Shown piece after piece: positions 9,176 to 17,391 of a stretch of 35,073 nt of DNA. The stretch spans positions 55,270 through 90,342 of the forward strand of contig DBLF01000069.1 in assembly GCA_002297965.1 (NCBI GenBank). The letters are read 5' to 3'. Position numbers and translations under genes: made by a program. This DNA comes from Candidatus Segatella papionis (GTDB lineage Bacteria > Bacteroidota > Bacteroidia > Bacteroidales > Bacteroidaceae). The notes under the pieces are model-generated. The model was not told the origin of the DNA, searched no databases, and saw nothing but the letters and a program-made list of their open reading frames with translations. Numbering within the stretch: position 1 is the stretch's first letter; each line of letters opens with the position of its first letter.

Positions 9176-12100
9176 ATGAGAAAGATAGTAACAATCTTAG
9201 CCGCCATCTTCTGTATGGCGACACAATCTGTTGCCTCTTGGGCACAAAAGGTGGAGAGCGATCCCTTGGTTCGCACCATCACGATGAACACAGGATTGCC
9301 AAGCAATGCCGTAAGAAACATCGTGCAAGATGAGAATGGATTCATTTGGTTTGGAACCGACAATGGACTTTGCCGCTACGATGGATACAGCGTGCAGACT
9401 TTTTATAATCCGGCGATGAGCTTCGATCAATATGTGAGCGCATTGGAGGATTATGACGAAGGTTTGCTGGTGGGTACTGTCAAAGGTGCCTATCTCTTTG
9501 ACTTTGCAACTGAACAATTCAAGAAGTTGGATGATAAAATAAATTCTACCGTCTATCATTTTTCGTTGGATGGCGACCGAAATGTTTGGATTTCAACCGC
9601 CGAACAGGGATTGTTCAGGTATAATCTCAACACCCACGAGAGTCGTAATTATAAGATAAAGGGAAGCAAGGGCAATGTGGCTTGTACGTTGGTTGATGTG
9701 AATAATCAAGTGTGGGCGCTTTGTAATACAGCTGGCTCTACACTCCAAAGACTCAACAAGTCGAACGACACTTTTTATCCATTTCGTTTGAAGGGGGATG
9801 CTACCCAACTCAATGGTATGGCGATGCTAGCCAATTCGGATGGTAGCATCTTGGTAGGCACATGGGATCAGGGATTGTATCAAGTGGAGACCGATGGAAC
9901 CACCAAGTTGCTTATCAGTGCCTCCCTCACCAACTCGTTGCATCATATCCACAAGCTCTTAAACGATCGCAACCTTTTTGTGCTGATAGGTTGCGACGAG
10001 GGATTGGTGGAGTATGACATTCAGAAAGGCACTTGGCGAATGCTCTCAGAGGTGAACGACCCTAGTAAAAGTTCCGCCGAAAAATTTGTGTATAGCATTA
10101 CGGCGGATAAGGAAGGAGGTCTCTGGGTGGGAACCTTCTATGGCGGTGTCAACTATATTCCTTCTCTATCTTTCGAGAGCAGGTTTAATATGTATTCTGC
10201 CTCTTTGGGTGGCCTCAGAGGAAACGTCGTTGGACGATTTGCCGAGGATGCCAAGCATCGTATTTGGATTGCTACCGATGATGCGGGTGTCGATTGCTAC
10301 GACCCCGCAACAGATACTTTCGTCAATTTCCCAGGCAAGCAAGCGATGGGACGTTATAATGTGCATGGACTCCTTGCCGAGGGCGACAATCTGTGGATAG
10401 GAACCTATAGCGATGGTGTTGTTCTGATGAACATGTCGTCGGGTAGCTTGCAGCCTTATCAGATGGAAAGCTCTTCTAAGAGTAGTAGTTGTTACTGTCT
10501 TTTCAGGGATAGCCAACATCGGCTTTGGGCAACATCCATGAGTGGTGCTTGTCTATTGGACGAGAATGCCAAGGTGTTCCGACAAGTAAAGGCATTTAAT
10601 AGTTTGAACATCGACATCAAGGAAGACAAACAGGGCAATGTGTGGTTTGCTACTCAGAACAATGGCTTGTGGTGTTATCGTCGCAACGGAACTTGGAAGC
10701 AATATTTGAGTAAGGAAGGCGATGAGCATGCGCTTAGTAGTAGCCAGATCAACTGTGTGCAGATCGACTCCAAGGGCAGACTGTTTGTGGCTACCAATAT
10801 GGGTATTTGCGAGTATATTCCGTCTTCCGACTCATTCCGTCGTATCTCCATCGATGCGCCGAGTCAAGATTTTTCTTGCATCATATTCAATGAGGGGGAA
10901 ATGTGGCTTTCTTCTAACAAAGGCATCATTAAGTATGTGAAGGGAGAGCCAACTTTGTTGTTCAATCGCTATGATGGACTAACCAGCGACCAGTTCTTGC
11001 CAAACTCAGGACTGTTGGCTTCAGACGGAAAAGTGTATTTCGGCACGACGCAAGGCTTCAATACCTTCTATCCTTATCAGGTGAAGATAAACCGTGTGGA
11101 ACCTCCCGTTGCCATTACAGCCATGGAACTCTTCAATAAGCATGTGGAAGTGGGTACGGAGAAATTGCCAGAGTCGTTGAACCACATCGAACAAGTGGAT
11201 CTCTCGTACAATGAGAACATGGTCAATCTTTCGTTCTCTGCATTGAGCTATGTGTCGCCAGAGAAGAACCTTTATTCTTATATGTTGGAGGGTTTCGACA
11301 AGGATTGGGTTACCACCCGAGAACATCGTGCCACTTACACCAATTTGCCTGCGGGCACTTACACTTTCCGTGTGAAGGCAGCCAATAATGATGGAGTGTG
11401 GTCGAAGGAAGAAGCCCAGCTAAAGATTGTCGTGCATCCTCCATTCTGGTGGTCGTTGCCAGCCAAAATCTTATACCTAATTATATTAGGAAGCCTTATC
11501 TGGCTTTACACACAGAGTAGATTGAAGCGAGAGAAACGTCGCCATCAGCGTGAACTCGACCGTTTGGAGGAGAAGCAGGAGCAGGAGATGAGAGATGCTC
11601 GTTTGCAATTCTTTACGATGATAGCCCATGAGATTCGTACGCCTGTTACGCTGATTATCGGTCCGCTGGAGAACCTGAAGGAGCAATGGCTGAAGATAAG
11701 CCAGGCTGTAACTGGTGGCGAGGCGATGACCCAGACGCTGGATGTCATCGACCGTAATGCGCAGCGACTCTTGCTGCTTGTGAATCAGTTGCTCGACTTC
11801 AACAAGGTGCAGCAGAAGGGAATGCTGGTACATTTCCATTTGCAGAACTTGTCAAAGTTGCTGCATGCCGTGGCAGAGCGTTTTGAGCCAACTTTGCAGC
11901 AGAAGGGAGCCAAACTGGTAGTGGATTATCCTGCCGATGATTTTGCGGCGATGATAGATAGCGAGGCAATAACCAAGGTGGTTAGCAATCTGATGACCAA
12001 TGCCACCAAATATACCAAAGATTTCGTGCGTCTCTCTTGCCGACCAGCCGATGATGGAGAGCACTTTGTCATTCAGGTGGAAGACAATGGTATGGGAATC

Positions 12101-13177
12101 AGTCCTGATGAGCAAGAGAAGATTTTTGCAGCATTCTATCAGGCTAGAGACAACAAACCGGGTACGGGCATCGGACTCAATATTGTCAAGAATCTCGTAG
12201 AAGCTCACCATGGTATGGTTGAAGTACAATCGGAAGTTGGCAAAGGCTCTACCTTCGTCGTTACGCTGCCTATTGGTCAAGAAGATGCCGTGGTTGATAA
12301 GAACAACGAGGTTGTAAGAGTTCCTGTAGAAGAAGAGGAGGCGCTCACGGCAGATGAAGAGGCGAATGAGGAAGAAGATGCAAAGGAAGCGGCTCAGAAT
12401 GCTGACATGCAAAGCACATCTCATCGTCCTACGATGCTGATTGTAGATGATGACGAGGATATGCGCAATTTTGTCCAGGGTCATTTTGCCAAGCTCTTTA
12501 CGGTATTGACTGCTGCCGATGGTAAGCAAGCTCTTCGCATCTTGGAGAGATTTAATGTTTCGCTTATCGTGAGCGACTGGATGATGCCAGAGATGGATGG
12601 ACCTGAGCTTTGTCGTCAGGTAAGACAGAATCCGAATATCAGTCATCTGCCATTTGTGATGCTCACGGCGAAAACCGATGACAACAGCAAGGCGGAGGGT
12701 ATGAGTTGTGGAGCCGATGTGTTTATCGAGAAACCATTCTCCATGAAGTATTTGGAAGCGAGCGTCAACCATCTCATCGAGATGCGTCGCTTGTTGCAGA
12801 GCAAGTTCTCTCATACTCCTTTGGAGTCTATCCAGGAGATTGCGCCTACCAAGGTGGATAATGATTTCTTGGGTAAGATGACGAAGATCATCGAGGAAAA
12901 CCTTGCCAATCCTGAACTGAATGTGGCGTTCTTGGCTGGTCAGTTGGGCATGAGCCGCAGTTCGTTGTTCAATAAGATTCGTGGTTTGGCTGATGTCACG
13001 CCTAACGAGATGATTCAGGTGGTACGTCTCAAGAAGGCGGCTCGCTTGTTGAAGGAGGGCGGCTATCGCATTAGTGAGGTGAGCTACATGGTGGGCTTCA
13101 GTAGTCCTAGCTACTTCTCGAAGTGCTTCCAAAAGCAGTTTGGAATAAAGCCTGCTGATTTCGTGGAGTTGAAATAG
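9176..13177 (+). CDS. Hybrid two-component system sensor/regulator (HTCS)
   Basis: This 1333-residue one-protein signalling system has a signal peptide, then a large periplasmic sensor made of two-component propeller repeats ('FIWFGTDNGLCRYDG', 'GLWVGTFYGGVNYI', 'RIWIATDDAGVDCYD' and others, about residues 30-680), a Y_Y_Y domain (about 690-755), a membrane segment (about 764-780), HisKA with phospho-acceptor His818 in 'AHEIRTP', an ATPase domain with 'NATKYTKD' and 'GTGIGLNIVKN', a receiver domain with Asp1134 in 'SDWMMPEMDG' and a C-terminal AraC-type HTH. In Bacteroidota such proteins sense oligosaccharides, or less often other ligands, and activate neighbouring utilisation genes. Here the neighbour is the hydrolase run and no SusC/SusD pair is in the window. 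An acidic linker lies between the kinase and receiver domains. The regulatory target is inferred from position. Confidence 0.95.
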   Translation: MRKIVTILAAIFCMATQSVASWAQKVESDPLVRTITMNTGLPSNAVRNIVQDENGFIWFGTDNGLCRYDGYSVQTFYNPAMSFDQYVSALEDYDEGLLVGTVKGAYLFDFATEQFKKLDDKINSTVYHFSLDGDRNVWISTAEQGLFRYNLNTHESRNYKIKGSKGNVACTLVDVNNQVWALCNTAGSTLQRLNKSNDTFYPFRLKGDATQLNGMAMLANSDGSILVGTWDQGLYQVETDGTTKLLISASLTNSLHHIHKLLNDRNLFVLIGCDEGLVEYDIQKGTWRMLSEVNDPSKSSAEKFVYSITADKEGGLWVGTFYGGVNYIPSLSFESRFNMYSASLGGLRGNVVGRFAEDAKHRIWIATDDAGVDCYDPATDTFVNFPGKQAMGRYNVHGLLAEGDNLWIGTYSDGVVLMNMSSGSLQPYQMESSSKSSSCYCLFRDSQHRLWATSMSGACLLDENAKVFRQVKAFNSLNIDIKEDKQGNVWFATQNNGLWCYRRNGTWKQYLSKEGDEHALSSSQINCVQIDSKGRLFVATNMGICEYIPSSDSFRRISIDAPSQDFSCIIFNEGEMWLSSNKGIIKYVKGEPTLLFNRYDGLTSDQFLPNSGLLASDGKVYFGTTQGFNTFYPYQVKINRVEPPVAITAMELFNKHVEVGTEKLPESLNHIEQVDLSYNENMVNLSFSALSYVSPEKNLYSYMLEGFDKDWVTTREHRATYTNLPAGTYTFRVKAANNDGVWSKEEAQLKIVVHPPFWWSLPAKILYLIILGSLIWLYTQSRLKREKRRHQRELDRLEEKQEQEMRDARLQFFTMIAHEIRTPVTLIIGPLENLKEQWLKISQAVTGGEAMTQTLDVIDRNAQRLLLLVNQLLDFNKVQQKGMLVHFHLQNLSKLLHAVAERFEPTLQQKGAKLVVDYPADDFAAMIDSEAITKVVSNLMTNATKYTKDFVRLSCRPADDGEHFVIQVEDNGMGISPDEQEKIFAAFYQARDNKPGTGIGLNIVKNLVEAHHGMVEVQSEVGKGSTFVVTLPIGQEDAVVDKNNEVVRVPVEEEEALTADEEANEEEDAKEAAQNADMQSTSHRPTMLIVDDDEDMRNFVQGHFAKLFTVLTAADGKQALRILERFNVSLIVSDWMMPEMDGPELCRQVRQNPNISHLPFVMLTAKTDDNSKAEGMSCGADVFIEKPFSMKYLEASVNHLIEMRRLLQSKFSHTPLESIQEIAPTKVDNDFLGKMTKIIEENLANPELNVAFLAGQLGMSRSSLFNKIRGLADVTPNEMIQVVRLKKAARLLKEGGYRISEVSYMVGFSSPSYFSKCFQKQFGIKPADFVELK

Positions 13178-13199
13178 AACTCAGTTTTTGGCACTTAGG

Positions 13200-14045
13200 C
13201 TATAGGATACATGACACGATACCAATGATGTAGTCTTCTGGGACTAGTCCCCAATATCTGGAATCGTAGGAATCCAAGACGTTGTCACCTGCCATGAAAT
13301 AATAATTATGTAGGAAGACATGTCGGGTAAATGGCTTACCGTTTATGGATACCTGGTTTTTGTTCCAGTTGATGTCTATGGTTTGTCGAATCTCATATTC
13401 TAGTAGAATTTTATATAAGGCGGCATTTTGGGTATTGATATTCAGAATGTCGCCTTTCCTTGGTATATAAAGTGGTCCAAAGTTCTTGATTGTCCAAAGT
13501 GGCAAATGGTCTTCGAAAGGGATGGCTCTTAATGCTCCTGGTGATATGAGGCTGTCTGGTAAGTTTTTTAAGGCAAGTTGTTGCTGGTAGATGCCTAGTT
13601 TGCCGGGATAGTTATTGTTGCGGTAAACGCCATTGATAATACTGATACTATCTCCTGGTAAGGCGATGCAGCGTTTGCAAAAAACGTAGTTGATGACAAA
13701 TTTGATTTGCCAATCTTTATTGGGCATATTGAATGCAACGATGTCATTGTGCTTGATGGAGCGAAATCCTTTGGTGCGAAAGCTTTTTAGCTCGGTGCCA
13801 TCTTTGCTGAAATGAAAGTCGGTGTATATGCGTGCTCCCATCAATGTCTTGTTTACGAAGATTCTATTTCCTTGATGTAAGGTGGGGAGCATGGAATCTG
13901 ATGGGATAGTAAAAGTATCCGTGATAAATATACGGATGAAAACCCACACTCCATATAGAGTGCAGCTAGCTGATAGGATGATGCTCATATAGCTAAAAAG
14001 CCTTTTTGCCCATCTCTTGATGTCTTGTAGTTTGAGATTTTTCAT
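13200..14045 (-). CDS. lepB: Signal peptidase I
   Basis: This 281-residue inner-membrane serine peptidase removes Sec signal peptides. A membrane segment at about 20-42 precedes the motif 'PSDSMLPT' with catalytic Ser51. The catalytic Lys is Lys124 in 'CKRCIALPGD', and the C-terminal family box 'GDNVLDSYDSRYWG' is present. The gene is convergent with the hybrid two-component gene, their stops only 22 bp apart, and divergent from the TPR-HTH regulator. It has its own good promoter. Its closeness to a locus full of exported peptides and lipoproteins may be meaningful, because many Bacteroidota carry more than one signal peptidase; whether this is the housekeeping copy cannot be told here. Confidence 0.93.
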   Translation of the reverse strand: MKNLKLQDIKRWAKRLFSYMSIILSASCTLYGVWVFIRIFITDTFTIPSDSMLPTLHQGNRIFVNKTLMGARIYTDFHFSKDGTELKSFRTKGFRSIKHNDIVAFNMPNKDWQIKFVINYVFCKRCIALPGDSISIINGVYRNNNYPGKLGIYQQQLALKNLPDSLISPGALRAIPFEDHLPLWTIKNFGPLYIPRKGDILNINTQNAALYKILLEYEIRQTIDINWNKNQVSINGKPFTRHVFLHNYYFMAGDNVLDSYDSRYWGLVPEDYIIGIVSCIL

Positions 14046-14066
14046 GTTTGAATTCTAAAAATTTTT

Positions 14067-14099
14067 GCAAAGATACTCATAATATTCTTTGCGGACAAA
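14067..14099 (-). promoter_or_regulatory. Promoter of the signal peptidase gene
   Basis: On the minus strand TTTG (plus-strand CAAA 14096-14099), a 20-bp spacer and TATCTTTGC (plus-strand 14067-14075) match the Bacteroidota consensus, about 22 bp before the start codon. Confidence 0.7.
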
Positions 14100-14107
14100 T
14101 AGAAAGA

Positions 14108-14120
14108 GTACATAAAGTAC
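14108..14120 (+). promoter_or_regulatory. GTAC-N5-GTAC dyad upstream of the TPR-HTH regulator gene
   Basis: GTACATAAAGTAC has the same GTAC-N5-GTAC form as the sites at 16003 and 21983. It lies 78 bp before the -7 box of the regulator gene and also just upstream of the divergent signal peptidase promoter. It could be an operator for autoregulation. A single 13-bp match could be chance. Confidence 0.4.
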
Positions 14121-14185
14121 ACGATTTTTAGACGAAAGTGTTATCCTTTTGGATGATTTTACTATGTGGTTCTAGATGTTTTTTA

Positions 14186-14194
14186 TACTTTTGC
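14186..14194 (+). promoter_or_regulatory. -7 box of the TPR-HTH regulator gene
   Basis: TACTTTTGC fits the Bacteroidota -7 consensus and is 34 bp before the ATG at 14229. A partial -33 match (TATG at 14163-14166) has the right spacing. Confidence 0.6.
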
Positions 14195-14228
14195 AAGCAA
14201 ATAATAAACTTAAAAGTTTGTTGCAATT

Positions 14229-15917
14229 ATGAAACTAGATATTAAAAAACTAATTATTCTGTTGGTGGTACTACCAATAGTTGTTGCTTGTACTTCAAGT
14301 AAAAATGAGCGGTGGCACCAAATCGAGAGTATGCTGAATGAAAATCCAAATTCAGCATGGCTTATGTTACACCAAGATAGTGCACGTCTTGGCGAATATT
14401 CCAAGTCGGACAGAATGAAATATTTGTTGCTTCGTACAGAGGCAATGAATAAGCTCTTTTATGCCATGGACACCATCAGCTATATGAAAGATGTTTTGGA
14501 TTATTATTCTTCTCATGGTAGTGAGGAAGAGAAAGCGCAAGCTAATTATATGATGGGAAGCGTATATCGTGACAAGGGTAATAGTCCTTTGGCATTGCAA
14601 TATTATAATGAGGCAGTTGCAAAGTTAGATACTACGAAAAGTGATTGTGATTATCGGCTTTTGTCCAAGATTTATGGACAAATGGCTGATATTTATAATT
14701 TGCAGCGTTATCCGCAGATGGAATTAAAAATGTTAGACAAAAAGGCTTTATGTGCAAAAAATGCAAAGGATACTTTGGGGTATTTTATCGCCCTAGAGCA
14801 TAGATCTAGTGTGTTTCATAAGTTGGGATATCTTGATTCTGTTTATCAAATTGCTATTCAAGCTTATCAAAATTATAAAAAGATAGGTAGGGAAGATTAT
14901 GCAGCAGCAGCGTTAGCACCATTGCATGAAATTTACTTAAAGAAAAAGGATTATGCTAAGGCTAAACGAGCACTTGATGAATATCGTGCTAAATCCAATT
15001 TGTTGGATGATAATGGGGAACCTGTGTATCGGGGAAAGGAGTATTATTATAATTATCTAGGTTGGTATTATAAAGAAGTTGGACAAATGGATTCTGCTTT
15101 GTGGTGCTATCGAAAAATATTGAATTATCCTTCTGATATAGAGGATTTGGAAGCTGGGTATAAGGGGCTGATGTCTGTTTATTCTCTTAAAGGCATGGGG
15201 GATTCTGTTGTGAAATATGCACATCTTTATGCTGATGCAAACGATACGGCAAACTTTAGAAATTCTGCGTCGGAAGTTAGCAAGGTTCAAGCTTTATACG
15301 ATTATACAGAAAGTCAAAATGTGGCAGTGCGAAAAGCAGAAGAGGCAAAAAATGTTTGGAAAGCATTGTTTATGTCGTTCTTGCTAATAGTCTTGTTACT
15401 TATTATATTACGAAAACTGAGAAATCGGGCTCAAAAGATGCAAACTCAGTATGATGCAACTAAGACAGAATTGGATTCAACTCAAAAGGAAATGAAACTT
15501 CAAAAGCAAAAAATGACTAAATTGAGAGGTATGTTGAGCTTTTATCAAACGAATGCCAATGAAGAAAAGTGGGAAAGTGAGAGTATGGTTATGAATTCTA
15601 AAATCGTTCAAGCATTTCAGGCATACGCTAATGGTGGTAAGCAGCCAACTGTTAGTGAATGGAGGGATTTGCTCACGTTGATTGAAAGTTCTATACCGAA
15701 ATTTTGGGAAAGATTGTCTTCTTTTAATGATACACTATCAACTGATGAGTTTAGAATTTGTGTATTGACAAGACTTTGTTTCTCTCCATCGCAAGTGGCT
15801 AATCTCTTGGGCATTTCTAAGCAAAGCGTCACCAATAAGCGTAAAAAAATCGTCCAAATATTGTTTAAATCTGATGAAATTAAGAAGCTGGATTATATGA
15901 TAAAACAGTTGAAATGA
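14229..15917 (+). CDS. Membrane-spanning TPR lipoprotein with C-terminal HTH (putative transcription regulator)
   Basis: This 562-residue protein has an unusual layout. The N-terminus looks like a lipoprotein signal (KKLIILLVVLPIVVAC|TSSK). Residues about 30-360 carry TPR-like helical repeats ('ANYMMGSVYRDKGNSPLALQ', 'YNYLGWYYKEVGQMDSALW'). A membrane segment follows at about 379-394, then a basic coiled coil (about 395-440) and a C-terminal HTH at about 507-548 ('SPSQVANLLGISKQSVTNKR') resembling LuxR/sigma-region-4 helices. The predicted topology is periplasmic TPR sensor, one membrane pass and cytoplasmic DNA binding. TPR-HTH proteins of this type are common in Bacteroidota and poorly studied. 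It stands directly upstream of the NVEALA units, whose promoters share dyads also found before this gene, so it is the best candidate for their regulator (inference). Confidence 0.8.
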   Translation: MKLDIKKLIILLVVLPIVVACTSSKNERWHQIESMLNENPNSAWLMLHQDSARLGEYSKSDRMKYLLLRTEAMNKLFYAMDTISYMKDVLDYYSSHGSEEEKAQANYMMGSVYRDKGNSPLALQYYNEAVAKLDTTKSDCDYRLLSKIYGQMADIYNLQRYPQMELKMLDKKALCAKNAKDTLGYFIALEHRSSVFHKLGYLDSVYQIAIQAYQNYKKIGREDYAAAALAPLHEIYLKKKDYAKAKRALDEYRAKSNLLDDNGEPVYRGKEYYYNYLGWYYKEVGQMDSALWCYRKILNYPSDIEDLEAGYKGLMSVYSLKGMGDSVVKYAHLYADANDTANFRNSASEVSKVQALYDYTESQNVAVRKAEEAKNVWKALFMSFLLIVLLLIILRKLRNRAQKMQTQYDATKTELDSTQKEMKLQKQKMTKLRGMLSFYQTNANEEKWESESMVMNSKIVQAFQAYANGGKQPTVSEWRDLLTLIESSIPKFWERLSSFNDTLSTDEFRICVLTRLCFSPSQVANLLGISKQSVTNKRKKIVQILFKSDEIKKLDYMIKQLK

Positions 15918-15922
15918 ATCGT

Positions 15923-15935
15923 GTACTAAATGTAT
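15923..15935 (+). promoter_or_regulatory. Upstream imperfect dyad of regulatory cassette A
   Basis: GTACTAAATGTAT differs in the last base from the perfect site 80 bp downstream (16003). The equivalent imperfect site in cassette B is at 21902, 81 bp before its perfect partner. It lies just after the regulator's stop codon. Confidence 0.55.
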
Positions 15936-15951
15936 TTTTGCTTATAATGTA

Positions 15952-15968
15952 TTGATATATAGTATATT
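15952..15968 (+). repeat. 17-bp A+T element TTGATATATAGTATATT, copy A
   Basis: Identical to 21931-21947. In both cassettes it starts 29 bp after the start of the upstream dyad, so spacing as well as sequence is conserved. It could be a second protein-binding site or a bend element. Confidence 0.7.
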
Positions 15969-16002
15969 GCTTTCTTTCGATGTTATTTTGGGTATTAATT
16001 GT

Positions 16003-16056
16003 GTACTAAATGTACTCTCATAATTTTGTTCTCAACTATCTTTTTCCTAATTTTGC
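16003..16056 (+). promoter_or_regulatory. Regulatory cassette A: GTAC dyad plus -33/-7 promoter
   Basis: GTACTAAATGTAC at 16003-16015 is followed by TTTG at 16025-16028, a 19-bp spacer and TAATTTTGC at 16048-16056. The dyad starts 45 bp before the -7 box, abutting the -33 region as an activator site would. Cassette B has the same 45-bp distance. It drives the unit starting at 16080. Confidence 0.7.
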
Positions 16057-16079
16057 AAACAAATACAAAATATAACGAT

Positions 16080-16440
16080 ATGAAGAAAATTTTAGTTTTG
16101 AGCATTGTTTGTATGCTTCAGATGGGAGTAGCTTCGGCAATTACAAATAATAGAGTAGAAATGCAACCTAGCTCTATCGATAATCCAACCAAACATGGTA
16201 CTGATACTGATAGGGGCTGTGTTTGGATGCCTTTGGTTTACTTGGAGGATAATCTGTTATCCTTTGAGCCAAGTGAATCACCTATTATAATAATATGTAT
16301 ATAGAGGTGATAGAATGCTTTTTACTCAGATGGTTGCTGAGGGAGGTGCCAATGCAGAACTTCCGAGCGACTTAAAAGGTAAGTTCACCTTGTATATGGT
16401 TTATAACGATACTGTGTATTACGGAGACATAAATCTGTAA
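16080..16440 (+). pseudogene. DUF3244-like small secreted protein gene, frameshifted
   Basis: The ATG at 16080 opens a Sec signal peptide (MKKILVLSIV...GVASA) and the frame stops at 16304. A second frame, shifted by +1, continues the protein to a stop at 16440 ('RGDRMLFTQMVAEGG', 'GKFTLYMVYNDTVYYGDINL'). Joined, the product would be about 119 residues and resembles DUF3244 proteins, which are small beta-rich exported proteins of Bacteroidota. The shift falls in the ATA-rich run at 16284-16300; removing one base gives an uninterrupted frame ('SPIIIYVYRGDR'). It is the first gene behind cassette A. It could be decay, a switchable tract or a sequencing error. The family assignment is from overall pattern and is moderate. 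Confidence 0.6.
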
Positions 16441-16455
16441 GGAATGAGAGGAATG

Positions 16456-16995
16456 ATGAAACCGAAGTTCTCCATAATAGGCATAATGGTATGCTTGCTC
16501 TTTTTGTGCTGTAAGTCGGAGAAAGAGCAAGTGAAAGACAAGATTGAGCAAATGAGGTCTCGTCCGATAGAGTTGTGCCTAAATCAAATGGAGTGTCGCC
16601 GTAACCCGCTGAAAAATTTGGACAAGAAGTACACGATGGTTGTCTATGTCGATTCTTCAGAATGTAGTCCATGTGCTTTGAGTAAACTTCGATTTTGGAA
16701 TCCTCTGATAGCAGAGGCAAAGAAAAAGCGAGTTGATATTAACTATGTTTTTATCTTAGCTCCTAAAAAAGATGAAATGGAAGATGTGAATATGGAGCTG
16801 GATATTACGGATTTACCAAGTTCTATTTATGTGGATACAGCTCATGTCTTTAGTAATAGAAATGAGTTGATACCAAAAGACCAACGATATCATTCGTTTC
16901 TTTTAGATAAAAGATTGAATGTAATCTTTGTAGGAAGTCCTATAGAAAATGAAAATGTAAAGCGTGTTTACAAGAAGGTAATTAATAACAAATAA
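16456..16995 (+). CDS. Thioredoxin-like lipoprotein with CxxC
   Basis: This protein of about 179 residues has a lipoprotein-like N-terminus (KFSIIGIMVCLLFLCC|KSE). A thioredoxin-like active site 'VDSSECSPCALSK' gives the CxxC pair C-S-P-C, and the C-terminal part 'HSFLLDKRLNVIFVGSPI' is typical of the thioredoxin-like/peroxiredoxin lipoproteins of Bacteroidota. The region between the strands is short, so it is a minimal fold. Starts at 16444, 16453 and 16456 are all in frame; 16456 (MKPKF) gives the cleanest signal. It is paralogous to the broken gene at 23525-24068. Its stop is adjacent to the next frame, which carries a Cys-rich NVEALA peptide, so it may act in disulfide formation or reduction in the periplasm (inference). 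Confidence 0.72.
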   Translation: MKPKFSIIGIMVCLLFLCCKSEKEQVKDKIEQMRSRPIELCLNQMECRRNPLKNLDKKYTMVVYVDSSECSPCALSKLRFWNPLIAEAKKKRVDINYVFILAPKKDEMEDVNMELDITDLPSSIYVDTAHVFSNRNELIPKDQRYHSFLLDKRLNVIFVGSPIENENVKRVYKKVINNK

Positions 16996-17004
16996 ATGAG
17001 TAAA

Positions 17005-17283
17005 ATGAAAAAGAAAATGTTATTTACTTCATCTTGCCTATTTGTAGGCTGTGTAGTATTGCTGTGTGGAGGTTTGGCTAAGTCAGCTCCAACGGAGAGT
17101 AGTTTGACTTTGGAAAATGTAGAAGCACTAGCAGAAGGTGATGTTGTAACGATAGTTTGTGGTGCAGGACATGATGGAAAATGTTTTAGAAAAGGTTTCA
17201 GCTTAAAATTCTGCAATTCTCATTCTTATTATCAGTGTGAATATACAGGATATACTATGGATTATTGTAAGAATCCATGCTAA
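17005..17283 (+). CDS. NVEALA-family small exported peptide (1)
   Basis: A 92-residue product with a charged and hydrophobic N-terminus (KKKMLFTSSCLFVGCVVLLC) and then the family motif 'LENVEALAEGDV' (PF14055, NVEALA). The C-terminal part is short and Cys-rich, with six Cys after the motif. An in-frame ATG at 16996 directly follows the previous stop and is an alternative start. The function of the family is not established. The shape, a conserved leader with NVEALA and then a variable Cys-rich tail, resembles a leader-core peptide precursor. It belongs to the unit starting at 16080, behind a thioredoxin-like gene and ahead of a propeller lipoprotein. Confidence 0.82.
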   Translation: MKKKMLFTSSCLFVGCVVLLCGGLAKSAPTESSLTLENVEALAEGDVVTIVCGAGHDGKCFRKGFSLKFCNSHSYYQCEYTGYTMDYCKNPC

Positions 17284-17320
17284 TATATAGTAAAGAATAT
17301 CATAAAATAGTAAAAGATGG

Positions 17321-17366
17321 TTTAGCATTGCTGATATCTTGTAAAAAATACATAAGCAATGCTAAA
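17321..17366 (+). repeat. 12-bp perfect inverted repeat between NVEALA and propeller genes
   Basis: TTTAGCATTGCT (17321-17332) and AGCAATGCTAAA (17355-17366) are perfect complements around a 22-nt loop. The 3' side lacks a T run, so it is not a classical terminator. It may stabilise the upstream mRNA or cause partial termination, giving more peptide than propeller message. Confidence 0.6.
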
Positions 17367-17391
17367 TTGTTGAACTTTAATATATTTAGTT

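Noticed and set aside
11852..13132. 426-codon open frame on the minus strand
   Set aside because: It is antisense to the kinase/receiver/AraC part of the HTCS, which has all catalytic motifs.
13178..13199. Possible terminator between the convergent HTCS and signal peptidase genes
   Set aside because: The 22-bp gap has a short T run but no stem that I can pair.
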